Assembly (NCBI RefSeq): GCF_030362835.1
Contig: NZ_JAUCGQ010000002.1
Span: 1-64,000, forward strand
Source of the DNA: Cellulomonas alba
GTDB lineage: Bacteria > Actinomycetota > Actinomycetes > Actinomycetales > Cellulomonadaceae
Length of the DNA: 64,000 bases
Direction: 5' to 3'
Part shown: piece by piece, positions 50,205 to 58,928 of the stretch
Numbering within the stretch: the stretch's first letter is position 1
Layout of the letters: each line of letters opens with the position of its first letter
Made by a program: the position numbers and the translations under genes
The notes under the pieces: model-generated
Databases searched by the model: none
Seen by the model: the letters and a program-made list of their open reading frames with translations, nothing else
Told to the model about the DNA's origin: nothing

Positions 50205-50846
50205 TCAGGCCGCCAGGTGGAACGTGCTCGCGAACCGGTCCAGCAGGTCGCCCGGACCGCGCAGCACCTCGACGACGCCGGTGGCGATGGCGCGCTCCGG
50301 CGCGAGCTCGCCGGAGATGACCCGCCGGATGTCGGGTCCGGCCGCGAACGACAGGTCGACGGGGCCGTCCCCTCGCGCCACGTGGAGCGCGGGCCCGTCC
50401 ACGCGGATCAGCAGGCCGGCGTCACCGAACCTCGCCCCGTACGCCGTCGGCGGCAGGTCCGCCGCGACGTCCGGCCGGAACGCGGTCCGGAGGGCCATCG
50501 TCATCGAGTCCGGCGTGACGATCTGGTCGGTCCGGGGGTCGCCCATCGCCTTGAAGCCCCACGCGCCGAGCGCGAGGACGACCGGTTCGAGCTCCCGGCC
50601 GTACGGCGTCAGCTCGTAGACGATGATGCGGGACCGCGGACCGCGCCGGATGATGCCCGCGGCCTGCAGCTCCTTGAGCCGCGCCGCCAGGATGTTGCTC
50701 GGGATGCGGGGCAGACCCGCGGCGAGCTCTCCGTAGCGGCGCGGCCCCACGAGCAGGTCGCGGACGATCAGCAGAGCCCAGCGCTCGCCGATCAGCTCGA
50801 GCGCGCGCGTGACGCCGCAGTACTGCCCGTACTCGCGCGCGGTCAT
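50205..50846 (-). CDS. HxlR-family winged-helix regulator
   Basis: 213 residues. The HxlR domain is clear: LELIGERWALLIVRDLLVG, RYGELAAGLPRIPSNILAARL and VYELTPYGRELEPVV. An extra C-terminal domain of about 100 residues (SCP2-like in style) may bind a ligand. HxlR proteins often sense electrophiles or redox stress through Cys; here the only N-terminal Cys is QYCGVTRA, close to the usual sensing position. It is the second gene of an operon with the VOC protein, whose upstream palindrome is its likely target. Confidence 0.9.
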   Translation of the reverse strand: MTAREYGQYCGVTRALELIGERWALLIVRDLLVGPRRYGELAAGLPRIPSNILAARLKELQAAGIIRRGPRSRIIVYELTPYGRELEPVVLALGAWGFKAMGDPRTDQIVTPDSMTMALRTAFRPDVAADLPPTAYGARFGDAGLLIRVDGPALHVARGDGPVDLSFAAGPDIRRVISGELAPERAIATGVVEVLRGPGDLLDRFASTFHLAA

Positions 50847-50850
50847 CGCG

Positions 50851-51294
50851 TCAGGCCTGCTGCGCCTGCTGCGCCATGAACGCCTCGGGGCCCTGCTCTG
50901 CGGCGACCGGGTCCATCCAGCCGAACTCGAGGATGTTGCCGTCGGGGTCGGTCAGCTGGCGCTGGTACATGAAGCCGTAGTCGGAGGCAGCCTGGTCCTC
51001 GCGGCCGCCGTGCGCCAGGCCGTTGGCCACCGTCGCGTCGACCTCGGCGCGGCTGTCGAGGAAGATCGCCGTGGAGACCGAGATGGCCTGCGCGGGGTCG
51101 CCGATCGGTCGCTCCGAGAACGTCTGGAAGAACTCGCGCGTCAGCAGCATGAAGTAGCTGTGGCCGTCCTCGACGACGAGGCAGGACGCGTTGTGGTCCG
51201 TGAACTTGTCGTTGATGGTGAACCCGAGCGACGCGTAGAACGCCTTGGCGCGGTCCAGGTCGGTGACGGGCAGGTTGACGAACATCTGGGCCAT
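50851..51294 (-). CDS. Glyoxalase/VOC-superfamily protein
   Basis: 147 residues. Two beta-alpha-beta-beta-beta modules are recognisable: FVNLPVTDLDRAKAFYASLGF at the N-terminus and the closing DPDGNILEFGWMDP with the metal-ligand Glu. A predicted dioxygenase/isomerase/lyase-type metalloenzyme or binding protein. It is followed after four bases by an HxlR regulator and preceded by a perfect palindrome at 51338-51356. Detoxification of an electrophile is a likely role. Confidence 0.88.
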   Translation of the reverse strand: MAQMFVNLPVTDLDRAKAFYASLGFTINDKFTDHNASCLVVEDGHSYFMLLTREFFQTFSERPIGDPAQAISVSTAIFLDSRAEVDATVANGLAHGGREDQAASDYGFMYQRQLTDPDGNILEFGWMDPVAAEQGPEAFMAQQAQQA

Positions 51295-51337
51295 GGTGGC
51301 TCCCTCGGTCGGCCTCGCTCGGTTGTGACGTCCCCGA

Positions 51338-51356
51338 CACTTGCAAAAAACAAGTG
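51338..51356. promoter_or_regulatory. Probable HxlR operator upstream of the VOC-HxlR operon
   Basis: CACTTG and CAAGTG are perfect six-base arms around CAAAAAA. An A-tract spacer is unusual in this very GC-rich sequence and stands out. The site lies 44 bases upstream of the VOC start. It is shared with the divergent SDR gene at 51564, which could be part of the same regulon. Confidence 0.65.
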
Positions 51357-51563
51357 AGGCGTCAAGGGGGTGCGCCGGGCCGGTCGGCGCGAGGACGGCG
51401 CGGCCGGACGGCCGCGACGCGACCCCGTCTGGACGCCCACGTCCCGGTCCCTCGGTACGCCCGACGAAGCGGCGGCCGCTCCGACACCGTTATCGTCGCG
51501 GGCGGGACCGACGCCGCCTCCCCGCGGCCGCGCGTCCCGCCGGCGCCCGCGAAGGAGAACCCG

Positions 51564-52460
51564 ATGTCGTCCGACCAGCTCACGTTCGACAACCCCGTCG
51601 AGCGGCACTCGCACATCAAGCCGCACGCCTCGTGGCAGCCCGTCCCCGGCCTCGACGCCGAGCTCGACCCGAAGGCCGACCACGGCGAGACGACCTACCG
51701 CGGCACGGGCCGCCTGCCCGGGCGGAAGGCGCTCATCACGGGCGGCGACTCGGGCATCGGCGCTGCGGTCGCGATCGCGTTCGCGCGCGAGGGCGCCGAC
51801 GTCGCGCTCAGCTACCTGCCGGAAGAGCAGGTCGACGCCGAGGCGATCGCCGAGGTCGTGCGCGCCGAGGGCCGCAAGGCGATCCTGCTGCCGGGCGACA
51901 TCCGCGACCGGGAGTTCTGCCGCACGCTCGTGGCCGACGCGGTCGAGGGGCTCGGCGGCCTCGACATCCTCGTCAACAACGCGGCGCACCAGGTCTACCA
52001 CCAGACGTTCGACGAGCTCGACGAGGCCGACCTCGACCGCACGATCCAGACGAACCTCTACGCGCTGAACTGGATCACGCGCGACGCGCTGCCGCACCTG
52101 AGGCCGGGGTCGACGATCATCAACAGCACGTCCGTCCAGGGCTACAACCCGTCGCCGATGATCATCAACTACGCCTCGACGAAGTTCGCCATCATCGGGT
52201 TCACCAAGGCGCTCGCGGCCGACCTCGCGCCGCGCGGCATCCGTGTCAACGCCGTCGCGCCCGGCCCGGTGTGGACGCCGCTCCAGGTCTCCGACGGTCA
52301 GCCCGCGGAGAAGCTGAACGGGTTCGGCGAGTCGTCGTGGCTCGGCCGCACGAGCCAGCCCGTCGAGCAGGCGCCCGCCTACGTGTTCCTCGCGTCGCCC
52401 GAGTCGAGCTTCGTGGTGGGCGAGGTCATCAACGTCAACGGCGGCGCGAACGTGCCGTGA
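51564..52460 (+). CDS. Short-chain dehydrogenase/reductase with N-terminal extension
   Basis: 298 residues from ATG 51564, with AAGGAGAA upstream. A polar N-terminal extension of about 50 residues precedes the NAD(P)-binding TGGDSGIG (about 58-65), NNAAH (about 135) and catalytic YASTK (about 198). The extended form matches the general-stress-type SDRs (GSP39-like) of Gram-positive bacteria. Substrate unknown. It is divergent from the VOC-HxlR operon across the palindrome at 51338. Confidence 0.9.
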   Translation: MSSDQLTFDNPVERHSHIKPHASWQPVPGLDAELDPKADHGETTYRGTGRLPGRKALITGGDSGIGAAVAIAFAREGADVALSYLPEEQVDAEAIAEVVRAEGRKAILLPGDIRDREFCRTLVADAVEGLGGLDILVNNAAHQVYHQTFDELDEADLDRTIQTNLYALNWITRDALPHLRPGSTIINSTSVQGYNPSPMIINYASTKFAIIGFTKALAADLAPRGIRVNAVAPGPVWTPLQVSDGQPAEKLNGFGESSWLGRTSQPVEQAPAYVFLASPESSFVVGEVINVNGGANVP

Positions 52461-52687
52461 CGGTCGGCGGCCGGCCGGCGGTCCGCGTCGTTGCGTCGTC
52501 CAGTGGCAACTTGCCCCGCGCCAGGAAGGCCTTTACTCGCTCGGCTCGAGATCCGCGAAGAAGCGATCAACGTCGCGTCTGTCGATCAACCGAGCCAGGC
52601 CGACAGCCGATTGGGCTGACTTGTTCTGAGCGTGTGGATTGGCCCGCTGGCCGTGCTGAAGCGGTTGACGGTTCGCAGGGCCGTTTG

Positions 52688-53050
52688 TCAGGGAGCCAGA
52701 GGCCAGATGCGGAGCAATCCGACCACGCGCGGCTCTTCGCAGTCGAGCATAAGGAGAAAGTATCCGTCTGAAGAATCGATCATCGTGTTCCTGACCATCA
52801 CGCCTTCGTGGCCGCGCAGACCAGCAACCGTCGCTTCGAGTCCCGAGACGCGGACGCCAGCGCCTTGGGCGGCGATGTACTTGACCAACAGCGACTGCGC
52901 AAGCGAGCCAGCGTGGCTCGTGCCGAACGGGATGGCGTCGGTCGGGCGCTCACCGAGCAACCTCGCGAGCTCGACTCGTTCCGCGAACCGGTGCTCCGCC
53001 CGTTCAACGGCTCCACGAACGGCTGCACCCGGGATCAACGACATCGTCAC
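52688..53050 (-). CDS. Hypothetical protein, first of a foreign-looking pair
   Basis: 120 residues from GTG 53050, which has GGAGG seven bases upstream; ATG 53044 is an alternative. It is cytoplasmic, with an N-terminal charged helix (RGAVERAEHRFAERVELARLLGERP), a Gly-rich centre and strands SSDGYFLLMLDCEEPRVVGLLRIW at the end. No family recognised. Its codon use is less GC-biased than the neighbours, as is that of the next gene, hinting at a small acquired island. The 227 bases to its left hold nothing recognisable. Confidence 0.55.
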   Translation of the reverse strand: MTMSLIPGAAVRGAVERAEHRFAERVELARLLGERPTDAIPFGTSHAGSLAQSLLVKYIAAQGAGVRVSGLEATVAGLRGHEGVMVRNTMIDSSDGYFLLMLDCEEPRVVGLLRIWPLAP

Positions 53051-53255
53051 CCCGCCACCTCCACTGCACTGCTTCCTGCGACTCCACGTTCGCCTTTGCG
53101 GGCGAAGTCGACACTGCTCCCCGCCTGGCAGGGAACGAGCGGCAGGCGCCTCGGACCCGCTTGGCGATGACTCTGAAGTTCGGCGCCCACGCCCGACGGC
53201 CGCGTCCGGCAAGGCGCCGATGCGCGTGCGTGCGAGCAGGCGACGCATGCCGACG

Positions 53256-53672
53256 TCACGGGCCTGAGCCGTGGAGGCGGTCGATCAACTGCCGCAAGTC
53301 GCTGACGCCAGCGTCGCGGCGGCGCTTGGCCGCCCAGGCCTCGAAAGCGTCGATCGACTTCGAGAGAGAGGTGAGAAGCGCTGCTCTCGGATCGTCTTGC
53401 GCGCTCGCGGGCAGTGCGACTTGAACCTTCAGGAGCGAGTCGGCCCTCCGGAAGGCGCCGGTGCGCACGCCCTCGAAGTCAGGGACCAGGTGGTTGCCGG
53501 GGACGTGAAACTCGCCGTTGACGTTGACGTCGGCCACGGCCCCCTCGCGCAGCGTGGCGACGTCGAGCATGAGCTGATGAAGGGCGGTGACCCAGGCGCG
53601 GTTGGCAGGTGTCCTGCCGCCGACCAGGATGCCGATCGACACGACCCGTGCGCTGTCACCGCTGGCGCTCAC
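53256..53672 (-). CDS. Hypothetical protein, second of a foreign-looking pair
   Basis: 138 residues from GTG 53672. Strands VVSIGILVGG and GAVADVNVNGEFHVPG alternate with helices; a C-terminal charged helix ends the protein. No signal peptide or membrane segment. I do not recognise a family. It lies 205 bases upstream of the other unknown gene in the same direction; a shared function is possible but unproven. A contact-dependent immunity-type role is conceivable for such small lone proteins. Confidence 0.55.
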   Translation of the reverse strand: MSASGDSARVVSIGILVGGRTPANRAWVTALHQLMLDVATLREGAVADVNVNGEFHVPGNHLVPDFEGVRTGAFRRADSLLKVQVALPASAQDDPRAALLTSLSKSIDAFEAWAAKRRRDAGVSDLRQLIDRLHGSGP

Positions 53673-53857
53673 GGGACGTCTATCCCCTTACCTGGGCCGA
53701 CATCGAGAGTCACACCGCACGTTCCCGTTGCGACGGATCTTGCCGAGAAACGTACTGAGCCAGCCCGTCTGTTGTCATCGCCCGAACCGGTGGGGCCGGC
53801 CGGCGCGGACAGGGCCGCGGGGCCGGCCGCCCGTCCTCACGCCGTAGGCTCCCCGGC

Positions 53858-54475
53858 GTGGGGCACTACCTGTCATTCCTGGCGCTCGCGGTGGTGCTCG
53901 CGCTGATCCCCGGGCCCGACATGCTATTGACGACGCGCAGCACGGTGGTCCGCGGGCGGCGCAGCGGCCTCTGGACGCTGGTCGGTGTCACGGTGGCCGG
54001 CGGTGTGCAGGGTGTGCTCGCGGCGTCAGGGCTCGGCGCGGTGATCGCGGCGTCGCGCCCGGTGTTCGAGGGCATCCGATGGGCCGGAGTTGCATACCTG
54101 CTGTACCTCGGCACCCGCGCGCTCGTCACGGCAGGGCGCGACCGACAGGGCGTCGGCGTGGGCGAGACGCTCGGCGTCGAGCGTCCGTGGCCGGGGCTGC
54201 GGCAGGGCTTCCTCTGCAACATCACGAACCCCAAGGTTCTGGCATTCAACCTCTCGGTTCTCCCGCAGTTCGTGTCCCGCGACGCAGGTGTCGGCGAGTT
54301 GCTGACGTTCGCGCTGACCGCGACCGGCGTGGGCATGCTCGTGCTGCTGGGCGTCGTCGCGGCGGCGGGTGCGGCGCGTCGCGTGCTCGCGTCGAGGCGG
54401 GCGCGCCGGCGGCTGGAAGGTGTCGCGGGCCTGACCTTCGTCGGCTTCGCGACGGCGCTGGCCGCGGAGCACTGA
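53858..54475 (+). CDS. LysE-family amino-acid/metabolite exporter
   Basis: 205 residues from GTG 53858. Six hydrophobic segments and the family start LALIPGPDMLLTTRSTV are present, with the conserved FLCNITNPKVLAFNLSVLPQF at about 114-135. LysE/RhtB proteins export amino acids or related metabolites across the membrane. A second LysE-family gene follows 88 bases downstream; the two are paralogous but diverged. Confidence 0.9.
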   Translation: MGHYLSFLALAVVLALIPGPDMLLTTRSTVVRGRRSGLWTLVGVTVAGGVQGVLAASGLGAVIAASRPVFEGIRWAGVAYLLYLGTRALVTAGRDRQGVGVGETLGVERPWPGLRQGFLCNITNPKVLAFNLSVLPQFVSRDAGVGELLTFALTATGVGMLVLLGVVAAAGAARRVLASRRARRRLEGVAGLTFVGFATALAAEH

Positions 54476-54563
54476 CCGGTCAGATTGGCGTTTTGTCCGA
54501 CGGCGTCGGATGGCACCATGGCGAGCGCGGATGTCCCGCGCCTGCCGACTAGAGGTGCCGCCC

Positions 54564-55172
54564 ATGAGCCTGGCGTTCCTGCTCACGTCGCTCGCGATCG
54601 TCGCGACACCCGGCACCGGGGTCGTGCTCACGGTCGCGGCGGGGCTGCGCGGGGGCGTGCGGGCTTCGCTGGTGACGGCGCTCGGGTGCACGCTCGGGAT
54701 CGTGCCGCACCTCGTCGCGGCGGTGACGGGCACGGCCGCGCTGCTGCGCGCGGGCGGTCACGCGTTCGAGGTGCTGAAGGTCGCCGGCGTGCTCTACCTG
54801 CTGTACATGGCATGGTCGACGTGGCGGCACAGCGGCGTGCTCGCGGTCGAGGACGAGCAGGCGCCGACACCCCCGCTGCGGCGCATCGTGAACGCCGTGC
54901 TCGCCAACCTCCTGAACCCGAAGCTGACGCTGTTCTTCTTCGCGTTCCTGCCGCAGTTCGTCTCGCCCGGCCAGTCGGCGCTCGCGCAGATGACGGGCCT
55001 CGGCGCGGTGTTCATGGCGATGACGTTCGTCGTGTTCGCGCTGTACGGCTGGGGCGCGGCGGCGGTGCGGCGGCACGTCGTCGGCCGGCCGCGGGTCGTG
55101 CGTCGACTCCAACGGGCGTTCTCGCTCAGCTACCTCGGGCTCGGCGTCCGGCTCGCGACCGTGCACCGGTAG
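54564..55172 (+). CDS. LysE-family exporter, second copy
   Basis: 202 residues from ATG 54564, with AGAGG upstream. Six transmembrane segments, ATPGTGVVLTVAAGLRGG near the start and LANLLNPKLTLFFFAFLPQF at about 113-132 identify the family. Substrate differs from or overlaps the neighbouring paralogue; neither can be told from sequence. The stop is followed by the leader region of the MFS gene. Confidence 0.9.
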   Translation: MSLAFLLTSLAIVATPGTGVVLTVAAGLRGGVRASLVTALGCTLGIVPHLVAAVTGTAALLRAGGHAFEVLKVAGVLYLLYMAWSTWRHSGVLAVEDEQAPTPPLRRIVNAVLANLLNPKLTLFFFAFLPQFVSPGQSALAQMTGLGAVFMAMTFVVFALYGWGAAAVRRHVVGRPRVVRRLQRAFSLSYLGLGVRLATVHR

Positions 55173-55205
55173 CGGGCCGCCCCGCAGCTCGCGGGCGACG
55201 CGCGC

Positions 55206-55266
55206 TAGAATGCGGGTGAAGCCTTCGTGCACGCCCCGGGTCCGGGTGCGGGTCGAAGGCTTTTTT
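55206..55266 (+). promoter_or_regulatory. Leader ORF and transcription attenuator of the MFS gene
   Basis: A TAGAAT -10 box (55206-55211) is followed by a leader ORF, either ATG 55210 or leaderless GTG 55216, reading VKPSCTPRVRVRVEGFF. An intrinsic terminator overlaps it: AAGCCTTCG (55219-55227) pairs perfectly with CGAAGGCTT (55254-55262), ending in six T (55261-55266). The hairpin stops directly before the MFS ATG at 55268. Transcription should therefore end before the gene unless a ribosome stalled in the leader disrupts the hairpin, as in drug-induced attenuation. Confidence 0.75.
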
Positions 55267-55267
55267 C

Positions 55268-56467
55268 ATGCCACTCGTCCTCACCGACACGACCCGTCCC
55301 ACCTACCGCTCACTTCTCGGCCGCCGCGAGTTCGTCGGCCTGTACACGAGCTTCACGGTCACCACTGCGGGCTCGACGATGTCGGGCTTCGCGCTCGGGA
55401 GCCTCGTCCACACGGCGACCGGATCGCCGCTGCTCACGGCGATCGCGATGTACGGATCCACGTTCGCCGTAGTGCTCGGCGCGCTCACGCTGATGTCGGT
55501 CGCCGACGGCGGCCGGCCGCGCGCCACGCTGCTCGCCCTCCAGGTGCTGTCCCTCGCGGGCGTGGCCTCGCAGGCGTGGCCGGGCCTCCCGATCCCGGGG
55601 CGTTTCGCGATCTTGGTCGTGCTCGGGTTCGTGCAGTCGCTGAGCACCGGGGTCCGGATGGGCCTGCTGGCCGAGACGGTGCCGCTGGAGCTCTACGCGC
55701 TCGCGCGGTCGCTGATGAACGTCACGTCGGGCGGTGCCTCTATCGTCGGCTTCGCGGTGGGCGGCGTGCTCCTTACGTGCCTCGGGACGTCGGGCGTCTT
55801 GCTCACGAGCGCAGGGCTCGCGGCCGTAGCCCTCACGGTGCTCGCGACGACGGTCCGCGAGCGGTCGGTGCGCCTCAGCCGGCGGCCCGGCCTGTCCGCC
55901 ACCTGGCGGACGAACCGTGTGCTGTTCGCCCGGCGCGGCCCCCGGGCGCTCCTCGTGAACCTCTGGGTGCCGAACGGCCTGATCGTCGGGTGCGAGGGTC
56001 TGCTGCTGTCGTATGACTCCGCGCACGCCGCCACGATGCTCGCCGCCGGCTCCGCCGGCATGCTCGTCGGCGACCTGACGGTCGGGCGGCTCCTGACGGC
56101 GGCTCAGCGCCGTGCCTGGGCGTACCCGCTGCGGCTCGTCCTCGCGACACCGTTCCTCGCGTTCGCGGCGCATCCGGGCGTGCTCGTCGGCTCCGCGATC
56201 CTCTTCGTGTCGAGCGCCGGCTTCGCGGCGACGCTCCCGCTGCAGGAGCGCCTGCTCGCGCTCACGCCCGAGGCGGTCCGCGGGCAGGTGCAGGGCGTCG
56301 AGTCCGCGGGCCGGATCGCGTGGCAGGGGATCGGAGCCATCGTGGGCGGCGCGGTGGCGCTCGCGGTCGCGCCGGCGACGAGCATCGCCACGCTCGCGCT
56401 CGCCTCGGTCGCCATCACGGTGGCCACCCGAGGCGCGGTCGGGAGCAGCCGCGCGCTCCCGATGTGA
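55268..56467 (+). CDS. MFS exporter under attenuation control
   Basis: 399 residues with about 12 transmembrane helices; it has no other domain. It resembles drug-type major facilitator exporters. The ATG at 55268 has no ribosome binding site; the six T of an intrinsic terminator end two bases before it, so expression depends on the upstream leader. An inhibitor of translation exported by this pump would be a logical inducer. Substrate is not identifiable from sequence. Confidence 0.88.
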   Translation: MPLVLTDTTRPTYRSLLGRREFVGLYTSFTVTTAGSTMSGFALGSLVHTATGSPLLTAIAMYGSTFAVVLGALTLMSVADGGRPRATLLALQVLSLAGVASQAWPGLPIPGRFAILVVLGFVQSLSTGVRMGLLAETVPLELYALARSLMNVTSGGASIVGFAVGGVLLTCLGTSGVLLTSAGLAAVALTVLATTVRERSVRLSRRPGLSATWRTNRVLFARRGPRALLVNLWVPNGLIVGCEGLLLSYDSAHAATMLAAGSAGMLVGDLTVGRLLTAAQRRAWAYPLRLVLATPFLAFAAHPGVLVGSAILFVSSAGFAATLPLQERLLALTPEAVRGQVQGVESAGRIAWQGIGAIVGGAVALAVAPATSIATLALASVAITVATRGAVGSSRALPM

Positions 56468-56612
56468 CCTGGGCGTCCACCACGGCCGGCTCTTGCCACC
56501 GACCACCTCGCGGCAGAACTGTGCTGCCAGAAGGCCGCGTGGCGCATCGGGCCGATGCCGCCGGGCCGCCATGATGTCGCCCGGTGCGGACGCCATTCAT
56601 CGAGGAGCCGTC

Positions 56613-56987
56613 GTGATCGACTTCGACAACGCGTCATTCGTCAAACTCAACGCGTGGGATGGGGCGCAGGCGCACGCCGAGCTCGCCGAGATCCTCGTCC
56701 CCGGCGAGCAGGTGTACCTCGCGTTCAAGGGGATCAGGGACTCAGTCACGTTCACCGACAAGCGGATCGTCGCTCTCAACGTCCAGGGGATGACGGGCAA
56801 GAAGAAGGACTACACGTCGCTCCCGTACGCGCGCATTCAGGCGTTCTCGGTGGAGACCGCGGGCGGCCTGGACCGCGACACCGAACTAGAGCTGTGGTTC
56901 AGCGGTCTCGGTCGCGTCAAGCTCGAGTTCGGTTCGGGCGTGGACATCCGCGGGCTCGGGCGGCTGCTGGCAGACAAAACTCTGTGA
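56613..56987 (+). CDS. Bacterial PH-domain protein
   Basis: 124 residues from GTG 56613, with GAGGAG upstream. VPGEQVYLAFKGIRDSVTFT, DKRIVALNVQGMTGKKKDY and the closing ELELWFSGLGRVKLEFG give the beta-sandwich plus helix of bacterial PH domains (YvbH/DUF1696-like). These small proteins occur widely and are linked to membrane or cell-envelope stress without a settled function. Convergent with the SRPBCC gene. Confidence 0.85.
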   Translation: MIDFDNASFVKLNAWDGAQAHAELAEILVPGEQVYLAFKGIRDSVTFTDKRIVALNVQGMTGKKKDYTSLPYARIQAFSVETAGGLDRDTELELWFSGLGRVKLEFGSGVDIRGLGRLLADKTL

Positions 56988-57001
56988 CGCGGTAGCCACA
57001 C

Positions 57002-57403
57002 TCAGCGGCGCGACTCGAGGATGCGCCGGAGCCGGTCGAGGTCGGCCGCCACGAGCCCGGCGTCGCGCTCGAACTCGTCGTCGGTCATCCCCGCGAGCCG
57101 CCGGACGCTGAACACCACCTCGCTGCCGTCGCCGTTCGCCGTCACGCGCATCGGGTTGTAGAACACGTCGCCCGTCGGGAACGCCACGTAGTGGTCGAGG
57201 ACGCCGTACTCGTTGCGCGGCGCGAACTCGACGCCGACGCGGCCGGCGTCCGTCTCGACGAACCACCGGCCGTCGACCTGGATCACCGACGACCCGAGGC
57301 CCGGGGCCCACTCCGCGAGGTGCGCGGGCTCGGACACGTAGTCGTAGACCACGGCCGGCGCGCGCTCGATCAGGACCGTCAGCTGCTTCGACTCCGATGT
57401 CAT
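57002..57403 (-). CDS. SRPBCC-family (polyketide cyclase/START-like) protein
   Basis: 133 residues from ATG 57403. It starts LTVLIERAPAVVYDYVSEPAHLAEWAPGLG, the typical first strand and helix of the SRPBCC ligand-binding fold, and ends with a long C-terminal helix (AADLDRLRRILESRR). It binds a hydrophobic ligand or acts as an aromatase/cyclase-like or stress protein; none can be chosen from sequence. Confidence 0.85.
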   Translation of the reverse strand: MTSESKQLTVLIERAPAVVYDYVSEPAHLAEWAPGLGSSVIQVDGRWFVETDAGRVGVEFAPRNEYGVLDHYVAFPTGDVFYNPMRVTANGDGSEVVFSVRRLAGMTDDEFERDAGLVAADLDRLRRILESRR

Positions 57404-57453
57404 CCCGCCACTGTGCCAGCGCGGTCCGACACGCCTCCGCATCCCGGGCTGCG

Positions 57454-58554
57454 TCAGGGGCGCGGGTGCACGTCCTCGGCGGCGCTTTCCGACCGCGCCT
57501 CGCGCTCCTGGATCGCCTGCTCGGCCTCCCGGCGGAGCAGGCGCCCGCGGCGGACGTCCTCCTCGGCCTTGGCCTGCTTCTTGTCGCTCGCCTTGGTGTC
57601 GCGCGGCGGCAGCTGGATCGTCTCCTCGGCCGGGATGCCGGCCTGGAGCTGGCGGCCACGCTCGAGCTCGGCGTCGAGCTCGGCACCGAACAGCAGCGCG
57701 AGGTTGGTGATCCACAGCCAGAGCAGCACGAGGATGACGCCCGCCAGCGAGCCGTACGTCTTGTCGTAGCTGCCGAAGCTCGCGACGTAGAACCCGAACG
57801 CGACCGACGCGACGACCCAGACCAGCAGGGCCACGAACGCGCCGACGCTCATCCAGCGGAACTTCGGCTGGCGCACGTTCGGCGTCGCCCAGTAGAGCAG
57901 CGCGATCGCGACGATCACGAGGAGCACCACGACGGGCCACTTCGCGATGTTCCACACCGTGACGAACGCGTCGCTCATGCCGAGCGTCCTGCCGACGGAG
58001 CGGGCGACGTCACCGGACAGCACGAGCGCCACGACCACGAGGACCGCGATGACGAGGAGGGCGAGCGTGACCAGCAGCAGCACGGGCCGCAGCTTCCAGA
58101 ACGGCCGGCCCTCGGGGATCTCGTACACCCGGTTCATGCCGCGGCTGAACGCGGCGACGTAGCCCGACGCGGACCAGAGCGCGATCACGAGGCCGACGAT
58201 CAGCGTGACGCCCGCGGCGGACGACGTGGTGAGCCGCTCGAGGATCGGCTGGAACGTGTCGACCGCGCCGGACGGGCCGAGGTCCTTCACGATGCCGAGC
58301 AGCTTGTCGACGGTTGTCGCGGGATCGCCCGTCAGGCCGAGCAGCGAGACCAGCACCAGCAGCGCGGGCGCCACGGCGAGCACCGCGTAGTAGGTGAGGG
58401 CGGCCGCGAGGTCCGTGCACTGGTCGGCGAAGAACTCGCGGAACGTCTTGCGCGCGACGTACTGCCAGGACGGCTTCCTCAGCTCGTCGGGCGAGCGCGG
58501 CTTGCGCGGGTCGTCCGGTGCGGGTGCGTCGGTCGTCGCTTCGTCGTGCGTCAT
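57454..58554 (-). CDS. YihY/BrkB-family membrane protein
   Basis: 366 residues. A polar N-terminus (about 40 residues) leads into the family signature FADQCTDLAAALTYYAVLAVAPALLVL and six transmembrane helices; a charged cytoplasmic tail of about 70 residues ends the protein. Members were once called ribonuclease BN but are membrane proteins of uncertain function, possibly transporters or flippases. The small membrane gene upstream is in the same direction and only eight bases away. Confidence 0.9.
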   Translation of the reverse strand: MTHDEATTDAPAPDDPRKPRSPDELRKPSWQYVARKTFREFFADQCTDLAAALTYYAVLAVAPALLVLVSLLGLTGDPATTVDKLLGIVKDLGPSGAVDTFQPILERLTTSSAAGVTLIVGLVIALWSASGYVAAFSRGMNRVYEIPEGRPFWKLRPVLLLVTLALLVIAVLVVVALVLSGDVARSVGRTLGMSDAFVTVWNIAKWPVVVLLVIVAIALLYWATPNVRQPKFRWMSVGAFVALLVWVVASVAFGFYVASFGSYDKTYGSLAGVILVLLWLWITNLALLFGAELDAELERGRQLQAGIPAEETIQLPPRDTKASDKKQAKAEEDVRRGRLLRREAEQAIQEREARSESAAEDVHPRP

Positions 58555-58562
58555 CGCGCTCC

Positions 58563-58760
58563 TCAGGCGCGCGCGCCGGCGCGGCGGCCGGACTGCGGCA
58601 GGGCGTCACCGACCCAGACGAGGGCGCGCGACGTGGGGGTCGCGCCGTGGTTGCGGGTCTCGACGCGCCGCGCCCACGCCCGCACCGCGACGCGGGTGAC
58701 CCGCACGAGGACGGCGAGCACGAAGAGGCGCCAGATCCGGCGCCAGAAGAACATCCACAT
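58563..58760 (-). CDS. Small basic membrane protein upstream of YihY
   Basis: 65 residues from ATG 58760. One transmembrane helix rich in Trp and Phe (MWMFFWRRIWRLFVLAVLV) is followed by a strongly basic tail. It starts eight bases before the YihY gene and probably shares its transcript. No family recognised; a small partner of YihY is a reasonable inference. Confidence 0.6.
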   Translation of the reverse strand: MWMFFWRRIWRLFVLAVLVRVTRVAVRAWARRVETRNHGATPTSRALVWVGDALPQSGRRAGARA

Positions 58761-58928
58761 GGGCGCTCCCGGTGGTCCAGCCGCTGCGGCGGCTCCCGGG
58801 CGCAGTGGTCTCGACGCCGCTCCCACGCTACGACGAGCCTCGCAGCGGCGCTCGGGGACCTGCACGAGAACCGGTTCTGCGGGACGAAAGCCCCCACGCG
58901 GCAGTGCGCCGGCCAGTACGTTCACCCC

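Noticed and set aside
55210-56016. 268-residue protein starting at the MFS leader
   Set aside because: Beyond the first 20 codons it is an Arg/Pro-rich shadow of the MFS gene; only the short leader portion is likely to matter.
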